Part shown: positions 9,085-24,200 of the stretch, one piece after another
How the letters are laid out: each line of letters opens with the position of its first letter
How positions within the stretch are numbered: the stretch's first letter is position 1
Source of the DNA: Sipunculus nudus
Lineage: Eukaryota; Annelida; Sipuncula; Golfingiida; Sipunculidae
Assembly (NCBI GenBank): GCA_026874595.1
Contig: CM049322.1
Location: forward strand, 24,215,400-24,279,399
Length of the DNA: 64,000 bases
Direction: 5' to 3'
Made by a program: the position numbers and the translations under genes
The notes under the pieces: generated by a model
The model's database searches: none
Told to the model about the DNA's origin: nothing
The model's input: the letters and a program-made list of their open reading frames with translations, nothing else

Positions 9085-12000
9085 CTTAAATATTATAACC
9101 AGCCATGCCACTCTGTAAAATGCCAGCCAGATGTTGACCACATACGTAATATGACCAGCCATGCCCCTCTGTTAAATGCCAGCCAGATGTTGACCACATA
9201 CCTAATATGACCAGCCATGCCCCTCTGTTAAATGTCAGCTTGATGTTGACCACAGGCCTAATATGACCAGCCATGCCCCTCTGTTAAATGTCAGCCGGAT
9301 GTTGACCACATACCTAATATGACCAGCCATGCCCCTCTATTAAACGTCAGCCAGATTTTCACCACATACTTAATAAGACCAGCTAAGCCCCTCTGTTAAA
9401 TGTCAGCCAGATGTTGACCACAGGCCTAATATGACCAGCCATGCCCCTCTGTTAAATGTCAGCCAGGTGTAGAAAATTACCTAATATAACCAGCCATACC
9501 CCTCTGTTAAATGCCAGCCAGATGTTGACCACAGGCCTAATATGACCAGCCATGCCCCTCTGTTAAATGTCAGCCAGATGTTGACCACATACTTAATAAG
9601 ACCAGCCATGCCCCTCTGTTAAATGTCAGCCAGATGTTGACCACATACCTTAAATGATCAGCCATGCCCCTCTGTTAAATGTCAGCCAGATGTGGACCAC
9701 ATGCCTAATATGACCAGCCATGCCCCTCTGTTAAACGTCAGCCAGATGTTGACCACTTACCTAACATGACCAGCCATGCCCCTCTGTTAAATGTCAGCCA
9801 GATGATGACCACAGGCCTAATATGACCAGCCATGCCCCTCAGTTTAATGCCAGCCAGATGTTGACCACAGGCCTAATATTACCAGCCATGCCCCTCCGTT
9901 AAATGCCAGCCAAATGTTGACCACTTACCTAATATGACCAGCCATGCCTCTCTGTTAAATGCCAACCAGATGTTGACCAAATACCTAATATGACCAGCCA
10001 TGCCCCTCTGTTAAATGTCAGCCAGATGTTGACCACAGGCCTAATATGACCATCCATGCCCCTCTGTTAAATGTCAGCCAGATGTTGACCACTTACCTAA
10101 TAGGACCAGCCATGCCCCTCTGTTAAATGTCAGCCAGATGTTGACCACATGCATAATATGACCAGCCATGCCCCTCTGTTAAATGTCAGCCAGATGTTGA
10201 CCACAGGCCTAATATGACCAGCCATGCCCCTCTGTTAAATGTCAGCCAGATGTTGACCACATACCTAATATGACAAGCCATGCCCCTCTGTTAAATGTCA
10301 ACCAGATTTTGACCACAGGCCTAATATGACCAGCCATGCCCCTCTGTTAAATGTCTGCCAGATGTTGACCACAGGCCTAATATGACCAGCCATGCCCCTC
10401 TGTTAAACGTCAGCCAGATGTTGACCACATACTTAATAAGACCAGCTAAGCCCCTCTGTTAAATGTCAGCCAGATGTTGACCATATAAATAATATGACCA
10501 GCCATGCCCCTCTGTTAAATGTCAGCCAGATGTTGACCACAGGCCTAATATGACCAGCCATGCCCCTCTGTTAAATGTCAGCCAGATGTTGACCACATAC
10601 TTAATAAGAACAGCTATGCCCCTCTGTTAAATGTCAGCCAGATGTTGACCACATAACTAATATGACCAGCCATGGCCCTCTGTTAAATGTCAGCCAGGTG
10701 TTGAAAATTACCTAATATAACCAGCCATACCCCTCTGTTAAATGCCAGCCAGATGTTGACCACAGGCCTAATATGACCAGCCATGCCCCTCTGTTAAATG
10801 TCAGCCAGATGTTGACCACATACTTAATAAGACCAGCCATGCCCCTCTGTTAAATGTCAGCCAGATGTTGACCACATACCTAATATGACCAGCCATGCAC
10901 CTCTGTTAAATGCCAGCCAAATGTTGACCACATACCTAATATAACCAGCCATGCCCCTCTGTTAAATGCCAGCCAGATGTTGACCACATGCATAATATGA
11001 CCAGCCATGCCTCTCCGTTAAATGTCAGCCATTTATTGACCACATGCCTAATATGACCAGCCATGCCCCTCTGTTAAATGTCAGCCAGATGTTGACCATA
11101 TGCCTAATATGACCAGCCATGCCCCTCTGTTAAATGTCAGCCAGATGTTGACCACATACCTAATATTACCAGCCATGCCCCTCTGTTAAATGTCAGCCAG
11201 ATGTTGACCACATACCTAATATGACCAGCCATGCCCCCCTGTTAAATGTCAGCCAGATGTTGACCACATACCTAATATGACCAGCCATGCACCTCTGTTA
11301 AACGCCAGCCAAATGTTGACCACATACCTAATATAACCAGCCATGCCCCTCTGTTATATGCCAGCCAGATGTTGACCACATGCATAATATGACCAGCCAT
11401 GCCCCTCTGTTAAATGTCAGCCAGATGTTGACCACATACCTAATATGACCAGCCATGCCCCTATGTTAAATGTCAGCCAGATGTTGACCACATACCTAAT
11501 ATGACCAGCCATGCTCCTCTGTTAAATGTCAGCCAGATGTTGACCACATACCTAATATGACCAGCCATGCCCCTCTGTTAAATGTCAGCCAGATGTTGAC
11601 CACAGGCCTAATATGACCAGCCATGCCCCTCTGTTAAACGTCAGCCAGATGTTGACCACATACTTAATAAGACCAGCTAAGCCCCTCTGTTAAATGTCAG
11701 CCAGATGTTGACCACATAAATAATATGACCAGCCATGCCCCTCTGTTAAATGTCAGCCAGATGTTGACCACAGGCCTAATATGACCAGCCATGCCCCTCT
11801 GTTAAATGTCAGCCAGATGTTGACCACATACCTAATTAGAACAGCTATGCCCCTCTGTTAAATGTCAGCCAGATGTTGACCACATACCTAATATGACCAG
11901 CCATGCCCCTCTGTTAAATGTCAGCCAGGTGTTGAAAATTACCTAATATAACCAGACATACCCCTCTGTTAAATGCCAGCCAGATGTTGACCACAGGCCT

Positions 12001-14569
12001 AATATGACCAGCCATGCCCCTCTGTTAAATGTCAGCCAGATATTGACCACATACTTAATAAGACCAGCCATGCCCCTCTGTTAAATGTCAGCCAGATGTT
12101 GACCACATACCTTAAATGATCAGCCATGCCCCACTGTTAAATGTCAGCCAGATGTTGACCACATACTTAATAAGACCAGCCATGCCCCTCTGTTAAATGT
12201 CAGCCAGATGTTGACCACATACCTAATATGACCAGCCATGCACCTCTGTTAAATGCCGGCCAAATGTTGACCACATACCTAATATAACCAGCCATGCCCC
12301 TCTGTTAAATGCCAGCCAGATGTTGACCACAGGCCTAATATGACCAGCCATGCCCCTCTGTTAAATGCCAGCCAGATGTTGACCACTTACCTAATATGAC
12401 CAGCCATGCACCTCTGTTAAATGCCAACCGAATGTTGACCACGTACCTAATATGACCAGCCATGCCCCTCTATTAAATGCCATCCAGATGTTGACCAAAG
12501 GGCCTAATATGACCAGCCATGCCCCTCTGTTAAATGTCAGTCAGATATTGACCACATACCTAATATGACCAGCCATGCCCCTCTGTTGAATGTCAGCCAG
12601 ATGTTGACCACTTAAATATTATAACCAGCCATGCCACTCTGTAAAATGCCAGCCAGATGTTGACCACATGCCTAATATGACCAGCCATGCCCCTCTGTTA
12701 AATGTCAGCCAGATGTTGACCACTTACCTAACATGACCAGCCATGCCCCTCTGTTAAATGTCAGCCAGATGTTGACCACAGGCCTAATATGACCAGCCAT
12801 ACCCCTCTGTTTAATGCCAGCCAGATGTTGACCACAGGCCTAATATTACCAGTCATGCCCCTCCGTTAAATGCCAGCCAAATGATGACCACTTACTTAAT
12901 ATGACCAGCCATACCTCTCTGTTAAATGCCAGCCAGATGTTGACCACATACCTAATATGACCAGCCATGCCCCTCTGTTAAATGTCAGCCAGATGTTGAC
13001 CACAGGCCTAATATGACCATCCATGCCCCTCTGTTAAATGTCAGCCAGATGTTGCCCACTTACCTAATAGGACCAGCCATGCCCCTCTGTTGAATGCCAG
13101 CCAGATGTTGAAAATTACCTAATATGACCAGCCATGCCCCTCTGTTAAATGTCAGACAGATGTTGACCACATACCTAATATGACCAGCCATGCCCCTCTG
13201 TTAAATGTCAGCCAGATGTTGACCACAGGCCTAATATGACCAGCCATGCCCCTCTGTTAAATGTCAGCCAGATGTTGACCACAGGCCTAATATGACCAGC
13301 CATGCCCCTCTGTTAAATGTCAGCCAGATGTTGACCACAGGCCTAATATGACCAGCCATGCCCCTCTGTTAAATGTCAGCCAGATGTTGACCACATAAAT
13401 AATACGACCAGCCATGCCCCTCTCTTAAATGTCAGCCAGATGTTGACCACAGGCCTAATATGACCATCCATGCCCCTCTGTTAAATGTCAGCCAGATGTT
13501 GACCACAGGCCTAATATGACCAGCCATGCCCCTCTGTTAAATGTCAGCCAGATATTGACCACATACTTAATAAGACCAGCTAAGCCCCTCTGTTAAATGT
13601 CAGTCAGATGTTGACCACAGGCCTAATATGACCAGCCATGCCCCTCTGTTAAATGTCAGCCAGGTGTTGAAAATTACCTAATATAACCAGCCATACCCCT
13701 CTGTTAAATGCCAGCCAGATGTTGACCACAGGCCTAATATGACCAGCCATGCCCCTCTGTTAAATGTCAGCCAGATATTGACCACATACTTAATAAGACC
13801 AGCCATGCCCCTCTGTTAAATGTCAGCCAGATGTTGACCACATACCTTAAATGATCAGCCATGCCCCACTGTTAAATGTCAGTCAGATGTTGACCACACA
13901 CATAATAAGACCAGCCATGCCCCTCTGTTAAATGTCAGCCAGATGTTGACCACATACCTAATATGACCAGCCATGCACCTCTGTTAAATGCCAGCCAAAT
14001 GTTGACCACATACCTAATATAACCAGCCATGCCCCTCTGTTAAATGCCAGTCAGATGTTGACCACAGGCCTAATATGACCAGCCATGCCCCTCTGTTAAA
14101 TGCCAGCCAGATGTTGACCACTTACCTAATATGACCAACCATGCACCTCTGTTAAATGCCAACCGAATGTTGACCACGTACCTAATATGACCAGCCATGC
14201 CCCTCTATTAAATGCCATCCAGATGTTGACCAAAGGGCCTAATATGACCAGCCATGCCCCTCTATTAAATGCCAGCCAGATGTTGACTACATGCCTAATG
14301 TGACCAGCCATGCCCCTCTGTTAAATGTCAGCCAGATGTTGACCACAGGCCTAATATGACCAGCCATGCCCCTCTGTTTAATGCCAGCCAGGTGTTGACC
14401 ACAGGCCTAATATTACCAGCCATGCCCCTCTGTTAAATGCCAGCCAAATGTTGACCACTTACCTAATATGACCAGCCCTCCCCCTCTGTTAAATGCCAGC
14501 CAGATGTTGACCACATACCTAATATGACCAGCCATGTCCCTCTGTTGAATGTCAGCCAGATGTTGACCA
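9085..14569 (+). repeat. Higher-order block B1 (5.49 kb, carries a 505-bp deletion)
   Basis: The order of markers is CTTAAATATTATAACC at 9085, the GATGTGGACC monomer at 9693, CATTTATT at 11030, the ACCAGACATACC monomer at 11950, ACCGAATG near 12.43 kb, CTTAAATATTATAACC near 12.61 kb, AGTCATGCCCCTCCG near 12.85 kb, GTTGCCCAC near 13.05 kb, and ACCAACCATGCACC near 14.13 kb. Block B1' in superrepeat copy 2 is 5,990 bp. The 505-bp difference is at about 9.69 kb, where this copy passes from GTGGACCACA straight into CATGCCTAATATG. The block lacks TGACGTCA and the CTCTGAAAAATG series that define type A. Confidence 0.8.
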
Positions 14570-17500
14570 CTTAAATATTATAACCAGCCATGCCACTCTG
14601 TAAAATGCCAGCCAGATGTTGACCACATACGTAATATGACCAGCATGCCCCTCTGTTAAATGCCAGCCAAATGTTGACCACATACCTAATATGACCAGCC
14701 ATGCCCCTCTGTTAAATGTCAGCTTGATGTTGACCACAGGCCTAATATGACCAGCCATGCCCCTCTGTTAAATGTCAGCCGGATGTTGACCACATACCTA
14801 ATATGACCAGCCATGCCCCTCTATTAAACGTCAGCCAGATTTTCACCACATACTTAATAAGACCAGCTAAGCCCCTCTGTTAAATGTCAGCCAGATGTTG
14901 ACCACAGGCCTAATATGACCAGCCATGCCCCTCTGTTAAATGTCAGCCAGGTGTAGAAAATTACCTAATATAACCAGCCATACCCCTCTGTTAAATGCCA
15001 GCCAGATGTTGACCACAGGCCTAATATGACCAGCCATGCCCCTCTGTTAAATGTCAGCCAGATGTTGACCACATACTTAATAAGACCAGCCATGCCCCTC
15101 TGTTAAATGTCAGCCAGATGTTGACCACATACCTTAAATGATCAGCCATGCCCCTCTGTTAAATGTCAGCCAAATGTTGACCACACACTTAATAAGACCA
15201 GCCATGCCCATCTGTTAAATGTCAGCCAGATGTTGACCACATACCTAATATGACCAGCCATGCACCTCTGTTAAATGCCAGCCAAATGTTGACCACATAC
15301 CTAATATAACCAGCCATGCCCCTCTGTTAAATGCCAGTCAGATGTTGACCACAGGCCTAATATGACCAGCCATGCCCCTCTGTTAAATGCCAGCCAGATG
15401 TTGACCACTTACCTAATATGACCAGCCATGCACCTCTGTTAAATGCCAACCGAATGTTGACCACGTACCTAATATGACCAGCCATGCCCCTCTATTAAAT
15501 GCCATCCAGATGTTGACCAAAGGGCCTAATATGACCAGCCATGCCCCTCTGTTAAATGTCAGCCAGATATTGACCACATACCTAATATGACCAGCCATGC
15601 CCCTCTGTTGAATGTCAGCCAGATGTTGACCACTTAAATATTATGACCAGCCATGCCACTCTGTAAAATGCCAGCCAGATGTTGACCACATGCCTAATAT
15701 GACCAGCCATGCCCCTCTGTTAAACGTCAGCCAGATGTTGACCATTTACCTAACATGACCAGCCATGCCCCTCTGTTAAATGTCAGCCAGATGATGACCA
15801 CAGGCCTAATATGACCAGCCATGCCCCTCAGTTTAATGCCAGCCAGATGTTGACCACAGGCCTAATATTACCAGCCATGCCCCTCCGTTAAATGCCAGCC
15901 AAATGTTGACCACTTACCTAATATGACCAGCCATGCCTCTCTGTTAAATGCCGGCCAGATGTTGACCAAATACCTAATATGACCAGCCATGCCCCTCTGT
16001 TAAATGTCAGCCAGATGTTGACCACAGGCCTAATATGACCATCCATGCCCCTCTGTTAAATGTCAGCCAGATGTTGACCACTTACCTAATAGGACCAGCC
16101 ATGCCCCTCTGTTAAATGTCAGCCAGATGTTGACCACATGCATAATATGACCAGCCATGCCCCTCTGTTAAATGTCAGCCAGATGTTGACCACAGGCCTA
16201 ATATGACCAGCCATGCCCCTCTGTTAAATTTTCAGCCAGATGTTGACCACATACCTAATATGACAAGCCATGCCCCTCTGTTAAATGTCAACCAGATTTT
16301 GACCACAGGCCTAATATGACCAGCCATGCCCCTCTGTTAAATGTCTGCCAGATGTTGACCACAGGCCTAATATGACCAGCTATGCCCCTCTGTTAAACGT
16401 CAGCCAGATGTTGACCACATACTTAATAAGACCAGCTAAGCCCCTCTGTTAAATGTCAGCCAGATGTTGACCATATAAATAATATGACCAGCCATCCCCT
16501 GTGTTAAATGTCAGCCAGATGTTGACCACAGGCCTAATATGACCAGCCATGCCCCTCTGTTAAATGTCAGCCAGATGTTGACCACATACTTAATAAGAAC
16601 AGCTATGCCCCTCTGTTAAATGTCAGCCAGATGTTGACCACATAACTAATATGACCAGCCATTGCCCTCTGTTAAATGTCAGCCAGGTGTTGAAAATTAC
16701 CTAATATAACCAGCCATACCCCTCTGTTAAATGCCAGCCAGATGTTGACCACAGGCCTAATATGACCAGCCATGCCCCTCTGTTAAATGTCAGCCAGATG
16801 TTGACCACATACTTAATAAGACCAGCCATGCCCCTCTGTTAAATGTCAGCCAGATGTTGACCACATACCTTAAATGATCAGCCATGCCCCTCTGTTAAAT
16901 GTCAGCCAGATGTTGACCACATACTTAATAAGACCAGCCATGCCCCTCTGTTAAATGTCAGCCAGATGTTGACCACATACCTAATATGACCAGCCATGCA
17001 CCTCTGTTAAATGCCAGCCAAATGTTGACCACATACCTTATATAACCAGCCATGCCCCTCTGTTAAATGCCAGCCAGATGTTGACCACATGCATAATATG
17101 ACCAACCATGCCTCTCCGTTAAATGTCAGCCATTTATTGACCACATGCCTAATATGACCAGCCATGCCCCTCTGTTAAATGTCAGCCAGATGTTGACCAT
17201 ATGCCTAATATGACCAGCCATGCCCCTCTGTTAAATGTCAGCCAGATGTTGACCACATACCTAATATGACCAGCCATGCCCCTCTGATAAATGTCAGCCA
17301 GATGTTGACCACATACCTAATATGACCAGCCATGCCCCTCTGTTAAATGTCAGCCAGATGTTGACCACAGGCCTAATATGACCAGCCATGCCCCTCTGTT
17401 TAATGCCAGCCAGATGTTGACCAGAGGCCTAATATTACCAGCCATGCCCCTCTGTTAAATGCCAGCCAAATGTTGACCACTTACCTAATATGACCAGCCA

Positions 17501-20500
17501 TGCCCCTCTGTTAAATGCCAGCAAGATGTTGACCACATACCTAATATGACCAGCCATGCCCCTCTGTTAAATGTCAGCCAGATGTTGACCACAGGCCTAA
17601 TATGACCAGCCATGCCCCTCTGTTAATTGCCAGCCAGATGTTTACCACATACCTAATATGACCAGCCATGCCCCTCTGTTAAATGCCAGCCAAATGTTGA
17701 CCACTTACCTAATATGACCAGCCATGCCCCTCTGTTAAATGCCAGCCAGATGTTGACCACATACCTAATATGACCAGCCATGCCCCTCTGTTAAATGTCA
17801 GCCAGATGTTGACCACATACCTAATATGACCAGCCATGCCCCTCTGTTAAATGTCAGCCAGATGTTGACGTCATACCTAATATGACCAGCCATGCCCCTC
17901 TGTTAAATGTCAGCCAGATGTTGACCACAGGCCTAATATGACCAGCCATGCCCGTCTGTTAAATGCCAGCCAGATGTTGACCACATACCTAACAGACCAG
18001 CCATGCCCCTCTGTTAAATGTCAGCCAGATGTTGACCACAGGCCTAATATGACCAGCCATGCCCCTCTGTTAATTGTCAGCCAGATGTTGACCTCATACT
18101 TAATAAGACCAGCTATGCCCCTCTGTTAAATGTCAGCAAGATGTTGACCACATACCTAATATAACCAGCCATGCCCCTCTGTTAAATGTCAGCCAGATGT
18201 TGACCACAGGCCTAATATGACAAGCCATGCCCCTCTGTCAAATGTCAGCTGGATTTTGACCACATACGTAATATGACCAGCCATGCCCCTCTGTTAAATG
18301 TCAGCCAGATGTTGACCACATACCTAATATGACCAGCCATGTCCCTCTGTTGAATGTCAGCAAGATGTTGACAACTTAAATATTATAACCAGCCATGCCC
18401 CTCTGAAAAATGCCAGCCAGATGTTGACCACAGGCCTAATATGACCAGCCATGCCCCTCTGTTAAATGCAAGCCAGATGTTGACCACATACCTAATATGA
18501 CCAGCCATCCCCCTCTGTTAAATGTCAGCCAGATGTTGACCACAGGCCTTATATGACCAGCCATGCCCCTCTGTTAAATGTCAGCCTGATGTTGACCACA
18601 TACTTAATAAGACCAGCTATGCCCCTCTGTTAAATGTCAGCCAGATGTTGACCACATACCTAATATGACCAGCCATGCCCCTCTGTTAAATGTCAGCTAG
18701 ATGTTGACCACAGGCCTAATATGACCAGCCATGCCCCTCTGTTAAATGTCAGCCGGATGTTGACCATATACCTAATATGACCAGCCATGCCCCTCTGTTA
18801 AATGTCAGCCAGATGTTGACCACATACCTAATATGACCAGCCATGTCCCTCTGTTGAATGTCAGTCAGATGTTGACCACTTAAATATTATAACCAGCCAT
18901 GCCACTCTGTAAAATGCCAGCCAGATGTTGACCACATACGTAATATGACCAGCCATGCCCCTCTGTTAAATGCCAGCCAGATGTTGACCACATACCTAAT
19001 ATGACCAGCCATGCCCCTCTGTTAAATGTCAGCTTGATGTTGACCACAGGCCTAATATGACCAGCCATGCCCCTCTGTTAAATGTCAGCCAGATGTTGAC
19101 CACATACCTAATATGACCAGCCATGCCCCTCTGTTAAACGTCAGCCAGATGTTGACCACATACTTAATAAGACCAGCTAAGCCCCTCTGTTAAATGTCAG
19201 TCAGATGTTGACCACAGGCCTAATATGACCAGCCATGCCCCTCTGTTAAATGTCAGCCAGGTGTTCAAAATTACCTAATATAACCAGCCATACCCCTCTG
19301 TTAAATGCCAGCCAGATGTTGACCACAGGCCTAATATGACCAGCCATGCCCCTCTGTTAAATGTCAGCCAGATGTTGACCACATACTTAATAAGACCAGC
19401 CATGCCCCTCTGTTAAATGTCAGCCAGATGTTGACCACATACCTTAAATGATCAGCCATGCCCCTCTGTTAAATGTCAGCCAGATGTTGACCACATACTT
19501 AATAAGACCAGCCATGCCCCTCTGTTAAATGTCAGCCAGATGTTGACCACATACCTAATATGACCAGCAATGCACCTCTGTTAAATGCCAGCCAAATGTT
19601 GACCACATACCTAATATAACCAGCCATGCCCCTCTGTTGAATGCCAGCCAGATGTTGACCACATGCATAATATGACCAGCCATGCCCCTCTGTTAAATGT
19701 CAGCCAGTTGTTGAACACAGGCCTAATATGACCAGCCATGCCCCTCTGTTAAATGTCAGCCAGATGTTGACCATATGCCTAATATGACCAGCCATGCCCC
19801 TCTGTTAAATGTCAGCCAGATGTTGACCACATACCTAATATGACCAGCCATGCCCCTCTGTTAAATGTCAGCCAGATGTTGACCACATACCTAATATGAC
19901 CAGCCATGCCCCCCTGTTAAATGTCAGCCAGATGTTGAGCACATACCTAATATGACCAGCCATGCCCCTCTGTTAAATGTCAGCCAGATGTTGACCACAT
20001 ACCTAATATGACCAGCCATGCCCCTCTGTTAAATGTCAGCCAGATGTTGACCACATACCTAATATGACCAGCCATGCCCCTCTGTTACATGTCAGCCAGA
20101 TGTTGACCACATACCTAATATGACCAGCCATGCTCCTCTGTTAAATGTCAGCCAGATGTTGACCACATACCTAATATGACCAGCCATGCCCCTCAGTTAA
20201 ATGTCAGCCAGATGTTGACCACAGGCCTAATATGACCAGCCATGCCCCTCTGTTAAACGTCAGCCAGATGTTGACCACATACTAAATAAGACCAGCTAAT
20301 CCCCTCTGTTAAATGTCAGCCAGCTGTTGACCACATAAATAATATGACCAGCCATGCCCCTCTGTTAAATGTCAGCCAGATGTTGACCACAGGCCTAATA
20401 TGACCAGCCATGCCCCTCTGTTAAATGTCAGCCAGATGTTGACCACATACTTAATAAGAACAGCTATGCCCCTCTGTTAAATGTCAGCCAGATGTTGACC

Positions 20501-21284
20501 ACATACCTAATATGACCAGCCATGCCCCTCTGTTAAATGTCAGCCAGGTGTTGAAAAGTACCTAATATAACCAGCCATACCCCTCTGTTAAATGCCAGCC
20601 AGATGTTGACCACAGGCCTAATATGACCAGCCATGCCCCTCTGTTAAATGTCAGCCAGATATTGACCACATACTTAATAAGACCAGCCATGCCCCTCTGT
20701 TAAATGTCAGCCAGATGTTGACCACATACCTTAAATGATCAGCCATGCCCCACTGTTAAATGTCAGTCAGATGTTGACCACACACATAATAAGACCAGCC
20801 ATGCCCCTCTGTTAAATGTCAGCCAGATGTTGACCACATACCTAATATGACCAGCCATGCACCTCTGTTAAATGCCAGCCAAATGTTGACCACATACCTA
20901 ATATAACCAGCCATGCCCCTCTGTTAAATGCCAGTCAGATGTTGACCACAGGCCTAATATGACCAGCCATGCCCCTCTGTTAAATGCCAGCCAGATGTTG
21001 ACCACTTACCTAATATGACCAACCATGCACCTCTGTTAAATGCCAACCGAATGTTGACCACGTACCTAATATGACCAGCCATGCCCCTCTATTAAATGCC
21101 ATCCAGATGTTGACCACAGGCCTAATATTACCAGCCATGCCCCTCTGTTAAATGCCAGCCAAATGTTGACCACTTACCTAATATGACCAGCCCTCCCCCT
21201 CTGTTAAATGCCAGCCAGATGTTGACCACATACCTAATATGACCAGCCATGTCCCTCTGTTGAATGTCAGCCAGATGTTGACCA
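14570..21284 (+). repeat. Higher-order block A2 (6.72 kb, standard length)
   Basis: This block has the same marker order as A1 but without the 2,349-bp duplication: ACCGAATG/ACCAAAGGG near 15.5 kb, CATTTATT at 17131, TGACGTCA at 17866, CTCTGAAAAATG near 18.4 kb, a second block-type start at 18879 and ACCAACCATGCACC near 21.0 kb. Between CATTTATT and TGACGTCA it is 168 bp longer than A1 (three extra monomers near 17.4-17.7 kb, including GATGTTTACCAC). A one-base deletion near 14644 (CAGCATGCC) is shared with the counterpart at 42740. Near 21.11 kb it lacks three monomers present in copy 2. Confidence 0.82.
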
Positions 21285-24200
21285 CTTAAATATTATAACC
21301 AGCCATGCCACTCTGTAAAATGCCAGCCAGATGTTGACCACATACGTAATATGACCAGCCATGCCCCTCTGTTAAATGCCAGCCAGATGTTGACCACATA
21401 CCTAATATGACCAGCCATGCCCCTCTGTTAAATGTCAGCTTGATGTTGACCACAGGCCTAATATGACCAGCCATGCCCCTCTGTTAAATGTCAGCCGGAT
21501 GTTGACCACATACCTAATATGACCAGCCATGCCCCTCTATTAAACGTCAGCCAGATTTTCACCACATACTTAATAAGACCAGCTAAGCCCCTCTGTTAAA
21601 TGTCAGCCAGATGTTGACCACAGGCCTAATATGACCAGCCATGCCCCTCTGTTAAATGTCAGCCAGGTGTAGAAAATTACCTAATATAACCAGCCATACC
21701 CCTCTGTTAAATGCCAGCCAGATGTTGACCACAGGCCTAATATGACCAGCCATGCCCCTCTGTTAAATGTCAGCCAGATGTTGACCACATACTTAATAAG
21801 ACCAGCCATGCCCCTCTGTTAAATGTCAGCCAGATGTTGACCACATACCTTAAATGATCAGCCATGCCCCTCTGTTAAATGTCAGCCAGATGTTGACCAC
21901 ACACTTAATAAGACCAGCCATGCCCCTCTGTTAAATGTCAGCCAGATGTTGACCACATACCTAATATGACCAGCCATGCACCTCTGTTAAATGCCAGCCA
22001 AATGTTGACCACATACCTAATATAACCAGCCATGCCCCTCTGTTAAATGCCAGTCAGATGTTGACCACAGGCCTAATATGAACAGCCATGCCCCTCTGTT
22101 AAATGCCAGCCAGATGTTGACCACTTACCTAATATGACCAGCCATGCACCTCTGTTAAATGCCAACCGAATGTTGACCACGTACCTAATATGACCAGCCA
22201 TTCCCCTCTATTAAATGCCATCCAGATGTTGACCAAAGGGCCTAATATGACCAGCCATGCCCCTCTGTTAAATGTCAGCCAGATATTGACCACATTCCTA
22301 ATATGACCAGCCATGCCCCTCTGTTGAATGTCAGCCAGATGTTGACCACTTAAATATTATGACCAGCCATGCCACTCTGTAAAATGCCAGCCAGATGTTG
22401 ACCACATGCCTAATATGACCAGCCATGCCCCTCTGTTAAACGTCAGCCAGATGTTGACCACTTACCTAACATGACCAGCCATGCCCCTCTGTTAAATGTC
22501 AGCCAGATGATGACCACAGGCCTAATATGACCAGCCATGCCCCTCAGTTTAATGCCAGCCAGATGTTGACCACAGGCCTAATATTACTAGCCATGCCCCT
22601 CCGTTAAATGCCAGCCAAATGTTGACCACTTACCTAATATGACCAGCCATGCCTCTCTGTTAAATGCCAGCCAGATGTTGACCAAATACCTAATATGACC
22701 AGCCATGCCCCTCTGTTAAATGTCAGCCAGATGTTGACCACAGGCCTAATATGACCATCCATGCCCCTCTGTTAAATGTCAGCCAGATGTTGACCACTTA
22801 CCTAATAGGACCAGCCATGCCCCTCTGTTAAATGTCAGCCAGATGTTGACCACATGCATAATATGACCAGCCATGCCCCTCTGTTAAATGTCAGCCAGAT
22901 GTTGACCACAGGCCTAATATGACCAGCCATGCCCCTCTGTTAAATGTCAGCCAGATGTTGACCACATACCTAATATGACAAGCCATGCCCCTCTGTTAAA
23001 TGTCAACCAGATTTTGACCACAGGCCTAATATGACCAGCCATGCCCCTCTGTTAAATGTCTGCCAGATGTTGACCACAGGCCTAATATGACCAGCCATGC
23101 CCCTCTGTTAAACGTCAGCCAGATGTTGACCACATACTTAATAAGACCAGCTAAGCCCCTCTGTTAAAAGTCAGCCAGATGTTGACCACAGGCCTAATAT
23201 GACCAGCCATGCCCCTCTGTTAAATGTCAGCCAGATGTTGACCACATACTTAATAAGAACAGCTATGCCCCTCTGTTAAATGTCAGCCAGATGTTGACCA
23301 CATAACTAATATGACCAGCCATGGCCCTCTGTTAAATGTCAGCCAGGTGTTGAAAATTACCTAATATAACCAGCCATACCCCTCTGTTAAATGCCAGCCA
23401 GATGTTGACCACAGGCCTAATATGACCGGCCATGCCCCTCTGTTAAATGTCAGCCAGATGTTGACCACATACTTAATAAGACCGGCCATGCCCCTCTGTT
23501 AAATGTCAGCCAGATGTTGACCACATACCTTAAATGATCAGCCATGCCCCTCTGTTAAATGTCAGCCAGATGTTGACCACATACTTAATAAGACCAGCCA
23601 TGCCCCTCTGTTAAATGTCAGCCAGATGTTGACCACAGGCCTAATATGACCAGCCATGCCCCTCTGTTAAATGTCAGCCAGATGTTGACCACATACTTAA
23701 TAAGAACAGCTATGCCCCTCTGTTAAATGTCAGCCAGATGTTGACCACATACCTAATATGACCAGCCATGCCCCTCTGTTAAATGTCAGCCAGGTGTTGA
23801 AAAGTACCTAATATAACCAGCCATACCCCTCTGTTAAATGCCAGCCAGATGTTGACCACAGGCCTAATATGACCAGCCATGCCCCTCTGTTAAATGTCAG
23901 CCAGATATTGACCACATACTTAATAAGACCAGCCATGCCCCTCTGTTAAATGTCAGCCAGATGTTGACCACATACCTTAAATAATCAGCCATGCCCCACT
24001 GTTAAATGTCAGTCAGATGTTGACCACACACATAATAAGACCAGCCATGCCCCTCTGTTAAATGTCAGCCAGATGTTGACCACATACCTAATATGACCAG
24101 CCATGCACCTCTGTTAAATGCCAGCCAAATGTTGACCACATACCTAATATAACCAGCCATGCCCCTCTGTTAAATGCCAGTCAGATGTTGACCACAGGCC

